A DNA stretch of 64,000 nucleotides from Hexactinellida sp. DTS-2022 (GCA_028753945.1 JAPNXP010000001.1:10096501-10160500), one strand, 5' to 3'. Numbered from the stretch's first letter, positions 42,299 through 53,145 are shown. Made by a program: numbers and translations. The notes: generated by a model from the letters alone, not told the origin.

Positions 42299-44155
42299 AT
42301 GACAACTCAGAGTAATCATCCGATTAAAGAAGTTAAGAATCACACATTCCAATTGCACTATTTTAAGCTACCAACATTTTGCTCGCATTGTACTCGATGG
42401 ATAATTAGTTTAAGCAAGCAAGGATATAAGTGTTCGCTTTGTAACTTAGCCATTCATAGCTCTTGTGCAGATTTTGTTTCTTGCGATTGTCTTTCAGAAA
42501 CTGAGAATACTCAAGAAAACTTCCACCATTTCCTACCGACTCAACAGATATTTTCTTTTTGTGAACATTGCGGACAAATCATATGTGACGATGGCTACAA
42601 ATGTGACCACAAGTTGTGCCAGTTGAGGGTACATTCAGGATGTCGCGCTCTAGTACCCCGAGAATGTGTTGAGCCATCTGAGATGAGATTCGGTTTCTTG
42701 ATTCTCAACATTCTTTCCTTTTCAATCCGAAATTCATTGGTGGTACAGATTGATGTGAAAGCAGCACATAACTTGATTTCTTCGAAGAAGAACGGACTCT
42801 CTGACCCACTTTGCAAATTCACCTTGAGATATGGCTCTCAGGTATTAGAGACATTCACTTCCGAAGTTCAACAAACCACTCTTAATCCAGTCTTTGACGA
42901 TTCTGTCATTTTCACTATTCGTGAAAATTCGAATATCAAACTCAATATCGCGGTATTTAGTCAGTCGAAGAAAAAATCGGGAACATTTATAGGAGGGTTT
43001 ACTCTAACTTTGGATGATATTAAGAGATATAGCACCGCAAGTGACATTAAGTTTATTCTCCTCAAAAGGAAGCTCGCTAAATCCCTTCACCATGTTACTC
43101 CGGCTATGCCAAGAAAGGACCCGATTCAAGCGGAGAAACAATTAACAACATCCCCTCGCATTTCTATCGAGGATTTCTCTGTAATATCTGTACTCGGCGA
43201 GGGCGGCTTTGGTAAAGTTGTACTAGCAGAGCTGAAGGATTCCCCGGAGAGTGCATTTGCCATAAAGGTGATTAGCAAGAGGCAGGCTATGAGCCATGAT
43301 CTAATGAATGCACTGTTAGTAGAGCATCGGGTTGCTGTCATTGAAAACAAACCCTCTTTCCTCGCAGGAATACTCGCATCCTTTCAAGACCCTGAATACT
43401 TGTACATGGTATTTGAATTCTACAGTGGAGGAGACCTGCTCTTCCATATCAATCAAGAGAAAATATTTCCGGAAGAACGCACGCGGTTTTACATAGCAGA
43501 GGTTTCAATCGCTTTATTCTTCCTTCACAGCCGTGGCATCGCATACCGTGATCTAAAGCTTGAGAATATTATGCTAGACAATGAGGGCCACATTAAACTT
43601 GTGGACTTTGGGATGTGCATAGAAGGTATTATTAACGGGCGAAATAAGATCGATTCATTTTGTGGAACCCTTAATTATCTGGCTCCTGAAGTGTTGAAGC
43701 GAATTCCATACGACTGTGGGGCTGATTTATGGAGCTTGGGTGTCCTTGCATACGAAATGATGTTAGGAAAATCTCCTTACATTGGTAATACAGAAACGGA
43801 ACTTATAAACACAATCCAAAACGTCCCATTGAGATTGCCATTTTATCTATCAGAAGCTGCAAAATTATTCATCTCGAGTTTACTGAAGGAGAATCCAACG
43901 GAGCGACTCGGTTATAACCCGGAGAGTGGGCGTGATGAGTTCAGGTCTGCTCGATTCTTCTCCCAAACAGAATGGGCGAAGCTTGAAAATAGGGAAGTCA
44001 CGATTCCCTTCGTCCCAAGACTGCAAAATGTCAAATCTACCACTTACTTTGAGTCGAGAAGTGATTCGTTTCAAGTTTCCAAAACCCTGTCCATTGAATC
44101 AGATGTTGTTAAAGAATTTAATTACCTTTCTACAAATATGCTTGCATTACTTTAA
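42299..44155 (+). CDS. Protein kinase C-like serine/threonine kinase (C1-C1-C2-kinase)
   Basis: Intact 618-codon frame without introns. Two C1 zinc domains: residues 15-64 (H15, then FCSHC, KCSLC, HSSC) and ~76-123 (FCEHC, YKCD, HSGC), which bind diacylglycerol or phorbol ester in PKCs. A C2 domain spans ~143-250. The kinase domain (~293-555) has glycine loop GEGGFGKV, Lys323 in AIK, Glu342, the catalytic loop YRDLKLEN (Asp418), DFG at 436-438 and 'FCGTLNYLAPEVL'. An AGC tail follows, with a hydrophobic-motif-like FNYLST near the end. The order matches conventional PKC, but most Ca-binding aspartates of the C2 loops are missing (SSKKNG and SQSKKKSG where family members carry Asp), so membrane binding is probably calcium-independent. 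An AATAAA lies near 44189. Confidence 0.9.
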   Translation: MTTQSNHPIKEVKNHTFQLHYFKLPTFCSHCTRWIISLSKQGYKCSLCNLAIHSSCADFVSCDCLSETENTQENFHHFLPTQQIFSFCEHCGQIICDDGYKCDHKLCQLRVHSGCRALVPRECVEPSEMRFGFLILNILSFSIRNSLVVQIDVKAAHNLISSKKNGLSDPLCKFTLRYGSQVLETFTSEVQQTTLNPVFDDSVIFTIRENSNIKLNIAVFSQSKKKSGTFIGGFTLTLDDIKRYSTASDIKFILLKRKLAKSLHHVTPAMPRKDPIQAEKQLTTSPRISIEDFSVISVLGEGGFGKVVLAELKDSPESAFAIKVISKRQAMSHDLMNALLVEHRVAVIENKPSFLAGILASFQDPEYLYMVFEFYSGGDLLFHINQEKIFPEERTRFYIAEVSIALFFLHSRGIAYRDLKLENIMLDNEGHIKLVDFGMCIEGIINGRNKIDSFCGTLNYLAPEVLKRIPYDCGADLWSLGVLAYEMMLGKSPYIGNTETELINTIQNVPLRLPFYLSEAAKLFISSLLKENPTERLGYNPESGRDEFRSARFFSQTEWAKLENREVTIPFVPRLQNVKSTTYFESRSDSFQVSKTLSIESDVVKEFNYLSTNMLALL

Positions 44156-44840
44156 ATTTTAACCTGTATTCAATACATTTCTACAAAATAATAAAAATCC
44201 TATATTTACCATTAGGGATATCAATATAATATAAATTTAAATTTAACTAGAAATTCATTACTTTTTATCAGGGATGCTTATGGACACAAGGAATTATCCA
44301 GGAAAGATAGACATTATTACATTAATTTGTGATTTAGGCGTATAAATTGGATCAGCGTATTTACAAATGGATGTATAATACACTGCTCATGGTAAACAGT
44401 AACACTAACTCATATGATCAGGATGTTAGAAATGCTGTTAACAGCAAATATGTAGAGCTGTTGACAGTAAATATTTTTGTTAACAGCTCATTATTGCTGT
44501 TAATAACTCATATTTGCTGTTAACAGCATTTTTGGCTCCTCGACATAGTATAAGTAATCTCTCCCATATAATTCTTTCAGAAAACATATTAAACCATGAT
44601 GCAACTGTACTAAATGTCAACTTCGCCGTTTAAATGTGCTGGCTCTCGTGTTCTTTCTCATCTCAGATGTTTCCTACGGCAATGAGGGGTCAAATGTACT
44701 AAATGAAATTAATGCATTTCTTTCAAACAAAGAAATTAACCGTTCAAATTTATGCTGGAACACTGTCCCGGATTAATGTCGTGCTAAAAAGTTATTGTCG
44801 TCAAAAGTCGAGTGACTGTATTTATAATATAGCACCTCTG
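44156..44840. repeat. Intergenic DNA with a GCTGTTAACAGC palindrome cluster
   Basis: At 44410-44535 'gctgttaacagcaaatatg' and its relatives appear about five times in both orientations, forming overlapping hairpins. No gene otherwise. Confidence 0.5.
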
Positions 44841-44844
44841 GAAC

Positions 44845-45476
44845 TTACATTGGTTCAATTGGCAAAGCTGTCTTATTATTCCAGTACTACTTTTGGCTCA
44901 GCGTATTGTCTCCCTCTTCATCGGTATTTATCTATCAATCAAGGTATTCGCTTGGTCCAGTCAGAGACGCTTCTTGTGCTATTTGGTGCTTCTCACCTGG
45001 GATCTCCCCACGCCCCTACTTATCATCACGCCGTTAATAGCCCACGATTATCTCATTAATACGGAAGATATGGCAGGGATGGCATACGCGGTACGGCTGG
45101 TGAGGCGAGCTCCGTACCACTTTTCATTATGGCCAACTTTGCTGTATCACCTCTATCTGTTAGAAATTAAACAATTATTCATTAATGTGTATTCAATTAA
45201 AGATTTAATGATCACCGAACCACATTCAAATAACTGGTGCGGCGTCGCCGGACCACATTAAAAATACTGAAAAAATTCTCCTCCGCGCCACTTTTCGAAA
45301 GGACGTGCTGCGCCTGTATGGTGTGTTGGTTCAGCAAGGAGCCTCGATACGCGAATTTAGGATTCGTAGTGCCTGTGCTTGTCATTACTTTAACCAACTT
45401 TGTTATCTTGATCATAACAGCAATTGTTCTATTCAGGATATCAAAAGGCAACAAAGGAATGTGCCACGAGATGCAT
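44845..45476 (+). pseudogene. Adhesion-type (class B2) GPCR, TM3-TM5 part, broken
   Basis: Shifting frames read as TM3 ('LLFQYYFWLS' then 'LFIGIYLSIKVF'), TM4 ('LCYLVLLTWDLPTPLLIIT', with the family's W-x-LP pattern) and, at 45330-45460, extracellular loop 2 plus TM5 ('CWFSKEPRYANLGFVVPVLV' then 'ITLTNFVILIITAIVLFRI'). The Cys-Trp of loop 2 and the P-V-x(4)-T-N of TM5 are typical of adhesion GPCRs. The gene is cut in the third intracellular loop by the MULE-like element starting at 45478, and TM6-TM7 reappear at 52910. Frame changes indicate a dead copy. Confidence 0.65.
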
Positions 45477-45584
45477 GCATTAGTGCGAAATTCCTAAGTT
45501 GTCATTAGTTCTATTGTAAGATTAATGGAGTTGTCATTAGTTCTACTGAGATTAGATAGAGTTGTCATAGTTTAATTTAATTTA

Positions 45585-46310
45585 TTACAGTACTAATACA
45601 TGAAAATAATATAAAGAGTGGTGGAAATAATAATATGAATTAACTAATAAATATTTCTCATTTGGAGAACGGCATGTTGGACAGGGATTTCCAAGTTCTT
45701 CAATTATTTTATTGCACACTGTACAGCAATTCGCATGCTTGCATGGTAAAAAGATCCATGTCGATGTTCTGGGATGAAGATAAACTGCACAATTATTATT
45801 TAACGTACTCTCCAATCCATCTTCTGTTTCAGATTTGTCTGAAAAATCGAAATATTCTGCCTCTACATTCTCCATTAAGTGACTTACAAATGATGATAAC
45901 TCTTGATTGTTGTGAAAATTATTTACAAATCCGAGTTTTTTAGTTTTATGCCAAATGCGTTGTGTAAAATGAAACCAACAGCCCTTTACTTCAACATCTG
46001 GATAAATTTCTCTCAAGGCATTACGTGGAGCAATTTCCCAGTCTGACATACATGTTGTAGGGTTGAATTGGGGTAAGAGAATGCGAATGCTATTCAAAAT
46101 GTACTTGTATAGCTCTTGTTCTCTACCAATCAAAAGACAATGGATAGCAGGTAAGTTGTGTCTGCCAACTGTTACAAAACTGTCCACAGTTGATAGAATT
46201 GCTTCGGAACACAGTACACGGAACACGGACTACACTATCTGTATATTTTCGTCTAAGATATTTATGGCCATCTGCTGTTGTGAGAACTTGGCCAGTCTGT
46301 CGTCGATAAT
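45585..46310 (-). pseudogene. MULE transposase, C-terminal half, with RING-type tail
   Basis: A 213-codon minus frame (46226-45585) carries the MULE transposase core: 'LPAIHCLLIGREQELYKYIL', 'FNPTTCMSDWEIAPRNALRE', then 'GCWFHFTQRIWHKTKKLGF'. Upstream in another frame (about 46310-46220) 'TGQVLTTADGHKYLRRKYTD' looks like a FLYWCH-type zinc finger that often starts these proteins. The C-terminus holds a RING-like module: 'FLPCKHANCCTVCNKIIEEL' then CPTC, with one of the expected N-terminal cysteines absent. The N-terminal part is lost where the 46319 element begins. Confidence 0.7.
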
Positions 46311-46464
46311 TATGGGGAGCTGCATTTGTCCGAATCGTTTTTTGGAATATTGTCATTTGTCCGAATCGGGTTTGGAATATTTTCATTTGTTCGAAACGTA
46401 TTTTGGAATATTGTCATTTGTCCGAAACGTATTTTGGAATATTGTCATTTGTCCATATTTCTGA

Positions 46465-47030
46465 TCAATATATTTATCCGGGATATGAGAAAAACAAACT
46501 TTATATTATGGTATATCGATATATCTGACATACTTAGCTTAGATTAAACGACAAGAAATAGTAGTTTTAATGCATGAATATGATATTGCTAAGAGAATTA
46601 AATAATAATAGTAAGTTGTTAATATAAGTAATCAATTAATCTGTGTATATTTCGAAACGTGTGTCTTTGTTGGATCGGCAAATTAGACATCCTCTGTCTA
46701 GTTCAATGACTTACAGACTATAATCGCTGCAAAAGTTCGCATGCCCCTAGGGCATGAAGATCCAAATTGTTGTGCGAGGCGAGAGGCATACTAACATAAA
46801 CGCTCAGAAGTATTGGTGTTTTGCTCCTCCGTATCATCACCATAATCTTCCGAATCGCTAATTTGAGTGTGTAGAATTGAAATGATGTCGTATGACTAAT
46901 CGCTTGCAAGAACTTCCATGATGTAAACTCTCCAAGACTAAGTTTATGTTTGTTCTTCATTTATTACACTAGTTGTCTTCCTGCACCGACTAATTTCTCT
47001 TCCCGATCGTATTCTTCCGATGTCATTGTC
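46465..47030. other. Non-coding interior DNA
   Basis: AT-rich. No recognisable feature. Confidence 0.35.
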
Positions 47031-47212
47031 GCGCTAGTATCTATATAGATTGATGCTACAGTATATCTATATAGACTAGGACGCCTCGCTTGCTAAGTCG
47101 CTTTTCGGCGGAACCCAACCACACACCAACCGCTTCGCGGTTGATGTATGGTTTATACACTTCTAACATTGATTATAAAGCGTAAATAGGCCTAAATAAT
47201 CAAATTTAACAA

Positions 47213-47364
47213 TGTGAAATTTTAGTGATTACGTCATCATGCGATAATGAGTAAGCATATTGACAATCTGGTGTGACCAAAGTGTCCGTATCATTAATGT
47301 GCATGTTCTATTAAATTTTCAGATTTTTATCTCTTAGAGCATAAAAATCTTTATGTGCGATTAA
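47213..47364. repeat. 152-bp exact direct duplication, left copy
   Basis: Matches the segment directly following the TTAA element (about 48040-48191) base for base by eye, from 'tgtgaaattttagtgatt' to 'gtgcgattaa'. The element lies exactly between the two copies. Confidence 0.85.
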
Positions 47365-48040
47365 CCGTAGACTGCCGGTGTGATTTTCAGGAAAATAACT
47401 TCACCTGTAGTTCTTTGTATATAATATGTAGAACCTATAAATTTGAAAGCCAACAAGAGCACAATAATATATTGATATTACGAAATTTTTGAAAAGATTG
47501 ATTCAAGGATTTAGACAAAAAGTGATGACACATACTTTCTCTTTAAATCGATATAACGCCGTTAATATGTAAGTAATCCTTTGTTTCGAAAGAGGAACAA
47601 ATACGACTAACTTATTAGTTATCAGATCTCAAAATTTGAACAATTCTGCATCAGGAAACTAAAGTTACGTCATTTTCATAAAAATGATAAATCTGTATTT
47701 GATGTACCATGGATTACGAAAATATACATATATTTGAGTTATATCTGTCACAACTCTATATTAGTCCACCCAAATATCCTAAAACAGATATGATTAGTCT
47801 AATATCTTCTTATGGGTATTCACACGGTGAGATTTTCACATTTCTTATCTACAAAAGTAAGAGGGTGGCAAGTGGAGCAGTTCACTTTTATGCTACGTCA
47901 TCATAACAAATTCTGAAAATTTTGATTGAAATCGATTGAGAATACTAAACCATGTCTAAATCCGAATTTTCTGGAAATTTGAATGATTAGATCGACATGT
48001 TTCCCTCCTGACACAACGTGTATCAGTTAGGCAGTCTACT
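47365..48040. mobile_element. TTAA-type non-autonomous transposon (family of 1104-2870)
   Basis: TTAA precedes it at 47361-47364. Starts CCGTAGACTGCCGGTG and ends GGCAGTCTACT. The interior aligns with both halves of the 1104-2870 element around its nested insert. The right side lacks a directly adjacent TTAA because of the 152-bp duplication. Confidence 0.75.
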
Positions 48041-48191
48041 GTGAAATTTTAGTGATTACGTCATCATGCGATAATGAGTAAGCATATTGACAATCTGGTG
48101 TGACCAAAGTGTCCGTATCATTAATGTGCATGTTCTATTAAATTTTCAGATTTTTATCTCTTAGAGCATAAAAATCTTTATGTGCGATTAA
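48040..48191. repeat. 152-bp exact direct duplication, right copy
   Basis: See the left copy. This one continues into the rest of the foldback arm ('gtgacttttcagg'). Confidence 0.85.
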
Positions 48192-48892
48192 GTGACTTTT
48201 CAGGGTTCTCGAAATGTGACAATGACGTCATAACTTGTCGAGGTGTGAGAAATTTTGAGTGAAAACCTAAAATTGTTGACGGGTGCCAAAAGTTACCCCT
48301 ATATGCCAAAAATCACATTTGGAAACCGGAAACCTAATGCTTTTTCAATTTTTAAAATTGGAGCCTCTCAGACTCAAGTTAAAAACCCCGAGATCGCGAC
48401 GTTCCAGTCCTTATAAAGGAGTCTATGGTACTAATTGATAACGTGTGATAAATGGACAATGTTTGTTTACCTATACTACATACTAGTATCATGTTGCAAA
48501 TAGATTTTTTATTTATCATTATTCACTTTTCGAACAAATGACTATATTCAAAATTACGATTCGGACAAACGCCAGTTAACGCTTTTCGGACAAATGACAA
48601 CTTACAAATTCGGACAAATGCATGCACCTCATAATTATCTATTTTGTATTCCATTTTACGATGTGTATAGGGAATGATAATTTATAGTAATTTGGAAAGA
48701 TTGTTCTGTGTTTTGAGTTTTGAGTTGGAAAACCACAAATTCAATAAAATTAAGTAGTGATCAAAGAACACAATAGGTGATATCTAAAATCAAATTTTAG
48801 AAGAATAAGAAACCCTAATGACAACTCCATGAATCTTACAATAGAACTAATGACAACTCTATGAAAGAGAACTCAAGAGAAAATAATCTTCG

Positions 48893-49016
48893 GGGGGTGG
48901 AGTGCTCCGATAAGTTAATGGCGCCCCGATACGCGGGATTATTTTAAAGGGAAAAAAGCAAATTCCCAACCTACTGCCCCGATACGCGCATGCCCCGATA
49001 TGCGGGGTTCTACTGT
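48893..49016. mobile_element. pogo/Tigger-like miniature element remnant
   Basis: Right end 'gccccgatatgcggggttct' then ACTGTA; internal 'gccccgatacgcg' words. The left end is diverged. Related to 3418-3475. Confidence 0.55.
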
Positions 49017-49053
49017 ACCCATATATGGTAATTATTACTCTTAGTTTATTCCA

Positions 49054-49287
49054 TCACAATAGGTAATTCATTTTACTAGCAATTAGAAAGTAAACACTGG
49101 CCTGCAAATGAAATGAGCAAATACTTGACTTATCTAACCGTATAATATAGTAGGCCACGATGCTACTATCCAGGTTTCTCACAGAAGCTTTGTAGCTACT
49201 CCAATTCTGTTGAATAGCCCTCAGCAAATACACGAACCAGAACAAAAATGCTGTTAGGAATAACAAATATATTCCAGAGCTAACAAC
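49054..49287 (-). CDS. Possible exon encoding a transmembrane segment, unidentified
   Basis: On the minus strand an acceptor-like 'ctctgttattggcag' precedes 'VVSSGIYLLFLTAFLFWFVY' (a membrane-spanning stretch) and a ~50-residue polar tail to a stop near 49054. The family is not recognised, and it sits inside mobile DNA. It may be chance. Confidence 0.2.
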   Translation of the reverse strand, partial: VVSSGIYLLFLTAFLFWFVYLLRAIQQNWSSYKASVRNLDSSIVAYYIIRLDKSSICSFHLQASVYFLIASKMNYLL

Positions 49288-49457
49288 TGCCAATAACAGA
49301 GCCGTTTTAGGAACATTACTAAATATAGTAACTGAGTGAGAATCGTTGAATATTTATACACTATACAGGTAGGAACCGTAATCATTAATATTTCTCAGCA
49401 CTTGATTACTCATGACATAACTTTAACAGATGTGATGGCAATTACGGATTATTATTT

Positions 49458-50299
49458 ACGAGCCCTTCGGTCTCGGTCGCTTTGCAACAGATCGGTGCTA
49501 CGCACCTCAAGTTAACGGCCGCTCTGCGGCCTTACTCCTCATACTTTCTACCATGGAAATGGTAGAAAGGGACGTTATGATTTTGAATTTTCATTTATTT
49601 GTTTACCTATTTGTGTAAACAACAACAACAACAGCAAATACTCATATTATAATTTTATAAATGCGAAATTCGTGTTCAGCACACTTGTTTACTTATAATA
49701 CCCGTTGAAAGCTAACTTCTAGGTTGATTTTGAATTTTCAATAATTTATTTACCTATTTTTGTAAACAGCAACAATAAATATTCATATTAGAAATTTTTA
49801 AACGCGAAAATCGTGTTCAGCATACTTGTTTACCTATAATACCCGTTGAAAGCTAAGTTCTAGGTTGATTTTGAATTTTCATTAATTTATTTACCTATTT
49901 TGTGTAAACAACAACAACAAATATTCATATGAGAAATTTTTAAATGCGAAATTCGTGTTCAGCATACTTGTTTACCTATAATACCCGTTGAAAGCTAACT
50001 TCTAGGTTGATTTTGAATTTTAATTAATTTGTTTACCTATTTTGTGTAAACAACAATAACAAATATTCATATGAGAAATTTTTAAATGCGAAATTCGTGA
50101 TTAGCATACTTGTTTACCTATTATAACAATTGTTTACATATTATAACATTTGGAAGTTAGTTTCTATCCAAATTATAAATGCGGTTTCTTATCCCCAACA
50201 CTTTAATACAATCCGGACAAACAAACAAACAAACACACACACAAACAAACAAACAAACACACACACAAACAAACAACAATCGAGATTTAATGATATAGA
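49458..50299 (-). mobile_element. Helitron-like non-autonomous element with tandem core
   Basis: Same architecture as 1523-2606: plus-strand start ACGAGCCCTTCGGTCTCG, about four diverged core units, CAAA/CACA microsatellite, and plus-strand end 'caatcgagatttaatg' plus 'atatagat'. Confidence 0.65.
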
Positions 50300-50576
50300 T
50301 TAATGCACAGTCAGATTTAATTTAGCAATAGCTTCATTATTTAAGCCCCTGAAATTTTGCGCTACAGCTTTACCTGAATATCCCAAATGTAATACAAGCA
50401 TAAAATCTCATTAATTGAACCCTAAGTTACCAGAGTCCACTTTTCGAGTGGCTAGATAATCTTTCCCGTTTGACTATAAAATTTGGATAACCAAGTCTTA
50501 GTAACACGATATTCGCATTAGCATCCGATTTCAAAATCTTATATTTTATAAGGACTAATAACCAATTTATTACTTC

Positions 50577-52848
50577 GTAACATGTTATAAACGTAACATG
50601 TTACAAACGTAACATGTTACAAACATAACATGTAATAAACGTAACATGTTATAAACGTAACATGTTATAAACGTAACATGTTACAAACGTAACATGTTAC
50701 AAACATAACATGTAATAAACGTAACATGTTATAAAAGTAACATGTTATAAACGTAACATGTTACAAACGTAACATGTTACAAACATAACATGTTATAAAC
50801 GTAACATGTTATAAACGTAACATGTTATAAACGTAACATGTTACAAACATAGCATGTTACAAACGTCACATGTTACAAACATAACATGTTATAAACGTAA
50901 CATGTTACAAACATAACATGTTATAAACGTAACATGTTACAAACATAACATGTTATAAACGTAACATGTTATAAACGTAACATGTTACAAACGTAACATG
51001 TTACAAACGTAACATGTTACAAACATAACATGCTATAAACGTAACATGTTACAAACATAACATGTTATAAACGTAACATGTTATAAACGTAACATGTTAT
51101 AAACGTAACATGTTACAAACGTAACATGTTACAAACATAACATGTAATAAACGTAACATGTTATAAACGTAACATGTTATAAACGTAACATGTTACAAAC
51201 GTAACATGTTACAAACATAACATGTAATAAACGTAACATGTTATAAACGTAACATGTTATAAACGTAACATGTTACAAACGTAACATGTTACAAACGTAA
51301 CATGTTACAAACATAACATGCTATAAACGTAACATGTTACAAACATAACATGTTATAAACGTAACATGTTATAAACGTAACATGTTATAAACGTAACATG
51401 TTACAAACGTAACATGTTACAAACATAACATGTAATAAACGTAACATGTTATAAACGTAACATGTTATAAACGTAACATGTTACAAACGTAACATGTTAC
51501 AAACATAACATGTAATAAACGTAACATGTTATAAACGTAACATGTTATAAACGTAACATGTTACAAACGTAACATGTTACAAACGTAACATGTTACAAAC
51601 ATAACATGCTATAAACGTAACATGTTACAAACATAACATGTTATAAACGTAACATGTTATAAACGTAACATGTTATAAACGTAACATGTTACAAACGTAA
51701 CATGTTACAAACATAACATGTAATAAACGTAACATGTTATAAACGTAACATGTTATAAACGTAACATGTTATAAACGTAACATGTTACAAACATAACATG
51801 TTACAAACGTCACATGTTACAAACATAACATGTTATAAACGTAACATGTTACAAACATAACATGTTATAAACGTAACATGTTATAAACGTAACATGTTAC
51901 AAACGTAACATGTTACAAACATAACATGTTATAAACGTAACATGTTATAAACGTAACATGTTACAAACGTAACATGTTACAAACATAACATGTTATAAAC
52001 GTAACATGTTATAAACGTAACATGTTACAAACGTAACATGTTATATACGTAACATGTTATATACGTAACATGTTACAAACATAACATGTTATAAACGTAA
52101 CATGTTATAAACGTAACATGTTATAAACGTAACATGTTACAAACATAACATGTTACAAACGTCACATGTTACAAACATAACATGTTATAAACGTAACATG
52201 TTACAAACATAACATGTTATAAACGTAACATGTTACAAACATAACATGTTATAAACGTAACATGTTATAAACGTAACATGTTACAAACGTAACATGTTAC
52301 AAACATAACATGCTATAAACGTAACATGTTACAAACATAACATGTTATAAACGTAACATGTTATAAACGTAACATGTTATAAACGTAACATGTTACAAAC
52401 GTAACATGTTACAAACATAACATGTAATAAACGTAACATGTTATAAACGTAACATGTTATAAACGTAACATGTTACAAACGTAACATGTTACAAACATAA
52501 CATGTTATAAACGTAACATGTTATAAACGTAACATGTTATAAACGTAACATGTTACAAACATAACATGTTACAAACGTCACATGTTACAAACATAACATG
52601 TTATAAACGTAACATGTTACAAACATAACATGTTATAAACGTAACATGTTATAAACGTAACATGTTACAAACGTAACATGTTACAAACATAACATGTTAT
52701 AAACGTAACATGTTATAAACGTAACATGTTACAAACGTAACATGTTACAAACATAACATGTTATAAACGTAACATGTTATAAACGTAACATGTTACAAAC
52801 GTAACATGTTATATACGTAACATGTTATATACGTAACATGTTATTAAA
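50577..52848. repeat. Satellite of 16-bp palindromic units (GTAACATGTTATAAAC), ~142 copies
   Basis: Near-perfect 16-bp periodicity over ~2.27 kb. Three main unit types: GTAACATGTTATAAAC, GTAACATGTTACAAAC and ATAACATGTTATAAAC. Higher-order structure is visible: the variant 'aacatgctataaac' recurs at 51031, 51319 and 51607 (288 bp = 18 units), and 'catgtaataaac' recurs at 80-bp steps (5 units). Every unit holds the palindrome AACATGTT. It abuts the right terminal repeats of the MULE-like element, so it may have grown from a subterminal tandem repeat. Confidence 0.97.
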
Positions 52849-52909
52849 CTAATGACAACTTAGAAATTCGCACTAGTGACAACTCCAAATTTCGCACTAA
52901 CTCAGCGCT

Positions 52910-53145
52910 CCCGGTGGCACATATACGCGGAGTACTCATAACTTCTTTATTCTCGCTCCAATCCTTGCACTTGGTCTACCCTGGCTTTTCTCAACCATTT
53001 CGACAGCTCCCACCTCAGCCACAGCTTCATATTCACTATCATACTGGGACTGCAGGGCGTGCTATTCGCTATCCTATACCCACTGAAAACTGCAGATATA
53101 ATAATATATTATGTGTTGATGTAGAAATTCGTACACCTATTTGTT
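52910..53145 (+). pseudogene. Adhesion-type GPCR, TM6-TM7 part
   Basis: 'NFFILAPILALGLPWLFSTI' (TM6, the family's P-x-L-x-L-x-W pattern) is followed, in a second frame, by 'FIFTIILGLQGVLFAILYPL' (TM7 with the diagnostic L-Q-G). With 44845-45476 it covers TM3-TM7 of one receptor, separated by the 7.4-kb transposon. No GPCR N-terminus (GAIN/GPS) is seen in the window. Confidence 0.7.

Larger units (their letters stand above)
47031..48423. mobile_element. Single arm of the 4107-5161 foldback family, with insertion
   Basis: From 'cgctagtatctatatagatt' to 'cagtccttataaaggagtct' it follows the right arm of the palindromic element at 4107-5161. It is interrupted by the TTAA element at 47365-48040, which is accompanied by a 152-bp direct duplication. 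Confidence 0.8.
46319..48625. mobile_element. Element with tandemly repeated terminal inverted repeats
   Basis: The left end has four units of ~36 bp ('gtcatttgtccgaaacgtat' plus 'tttggaatatt'). The right end (about 48530-48625) has 'ttcggacaaatgaca' units in inverse orientation. It contains the half-foldback and TTAA elements. Superfamily unknown. Confidence 0.55.
45478..52906. mobile_element. MULE-like composite element, ~7.4 kb, with repeat-built terminal inverted repeats
   Basis: Left end TAGTGCGAAATTCCTAAG then repeated 'agttgtcattagt'; right end 'ctaatgacaacttag' twice, then 'aaatttcgcacta'. These are inverted relative to each other, and an internal inverse copy of the subterminal part lies at 48814-48866. 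A MULE transposase remnant is encoded near the left end. The element splits the adhesion-GPCR remains. Inside it are nested the 46319-48625 element, a half foldback, a TTAA element, a Tigger-like element, a Helitron-like element and the 16-bp satellite. I see no clean 9-bp target duplication. Confidence 0.6.

Noticed and set aside
50577-52848. CRISPR-like regular array
   Set aside because: Units are contiguous 16-mers with no unique spacers, in a eukaryotic setting; it is a satellite.
50577-52848. p53-type half-site array
   Set aside because: TAACATGTTA fails the outer purine/pyrimidine positions of the consensus, so a specific factor cannot be claimed.
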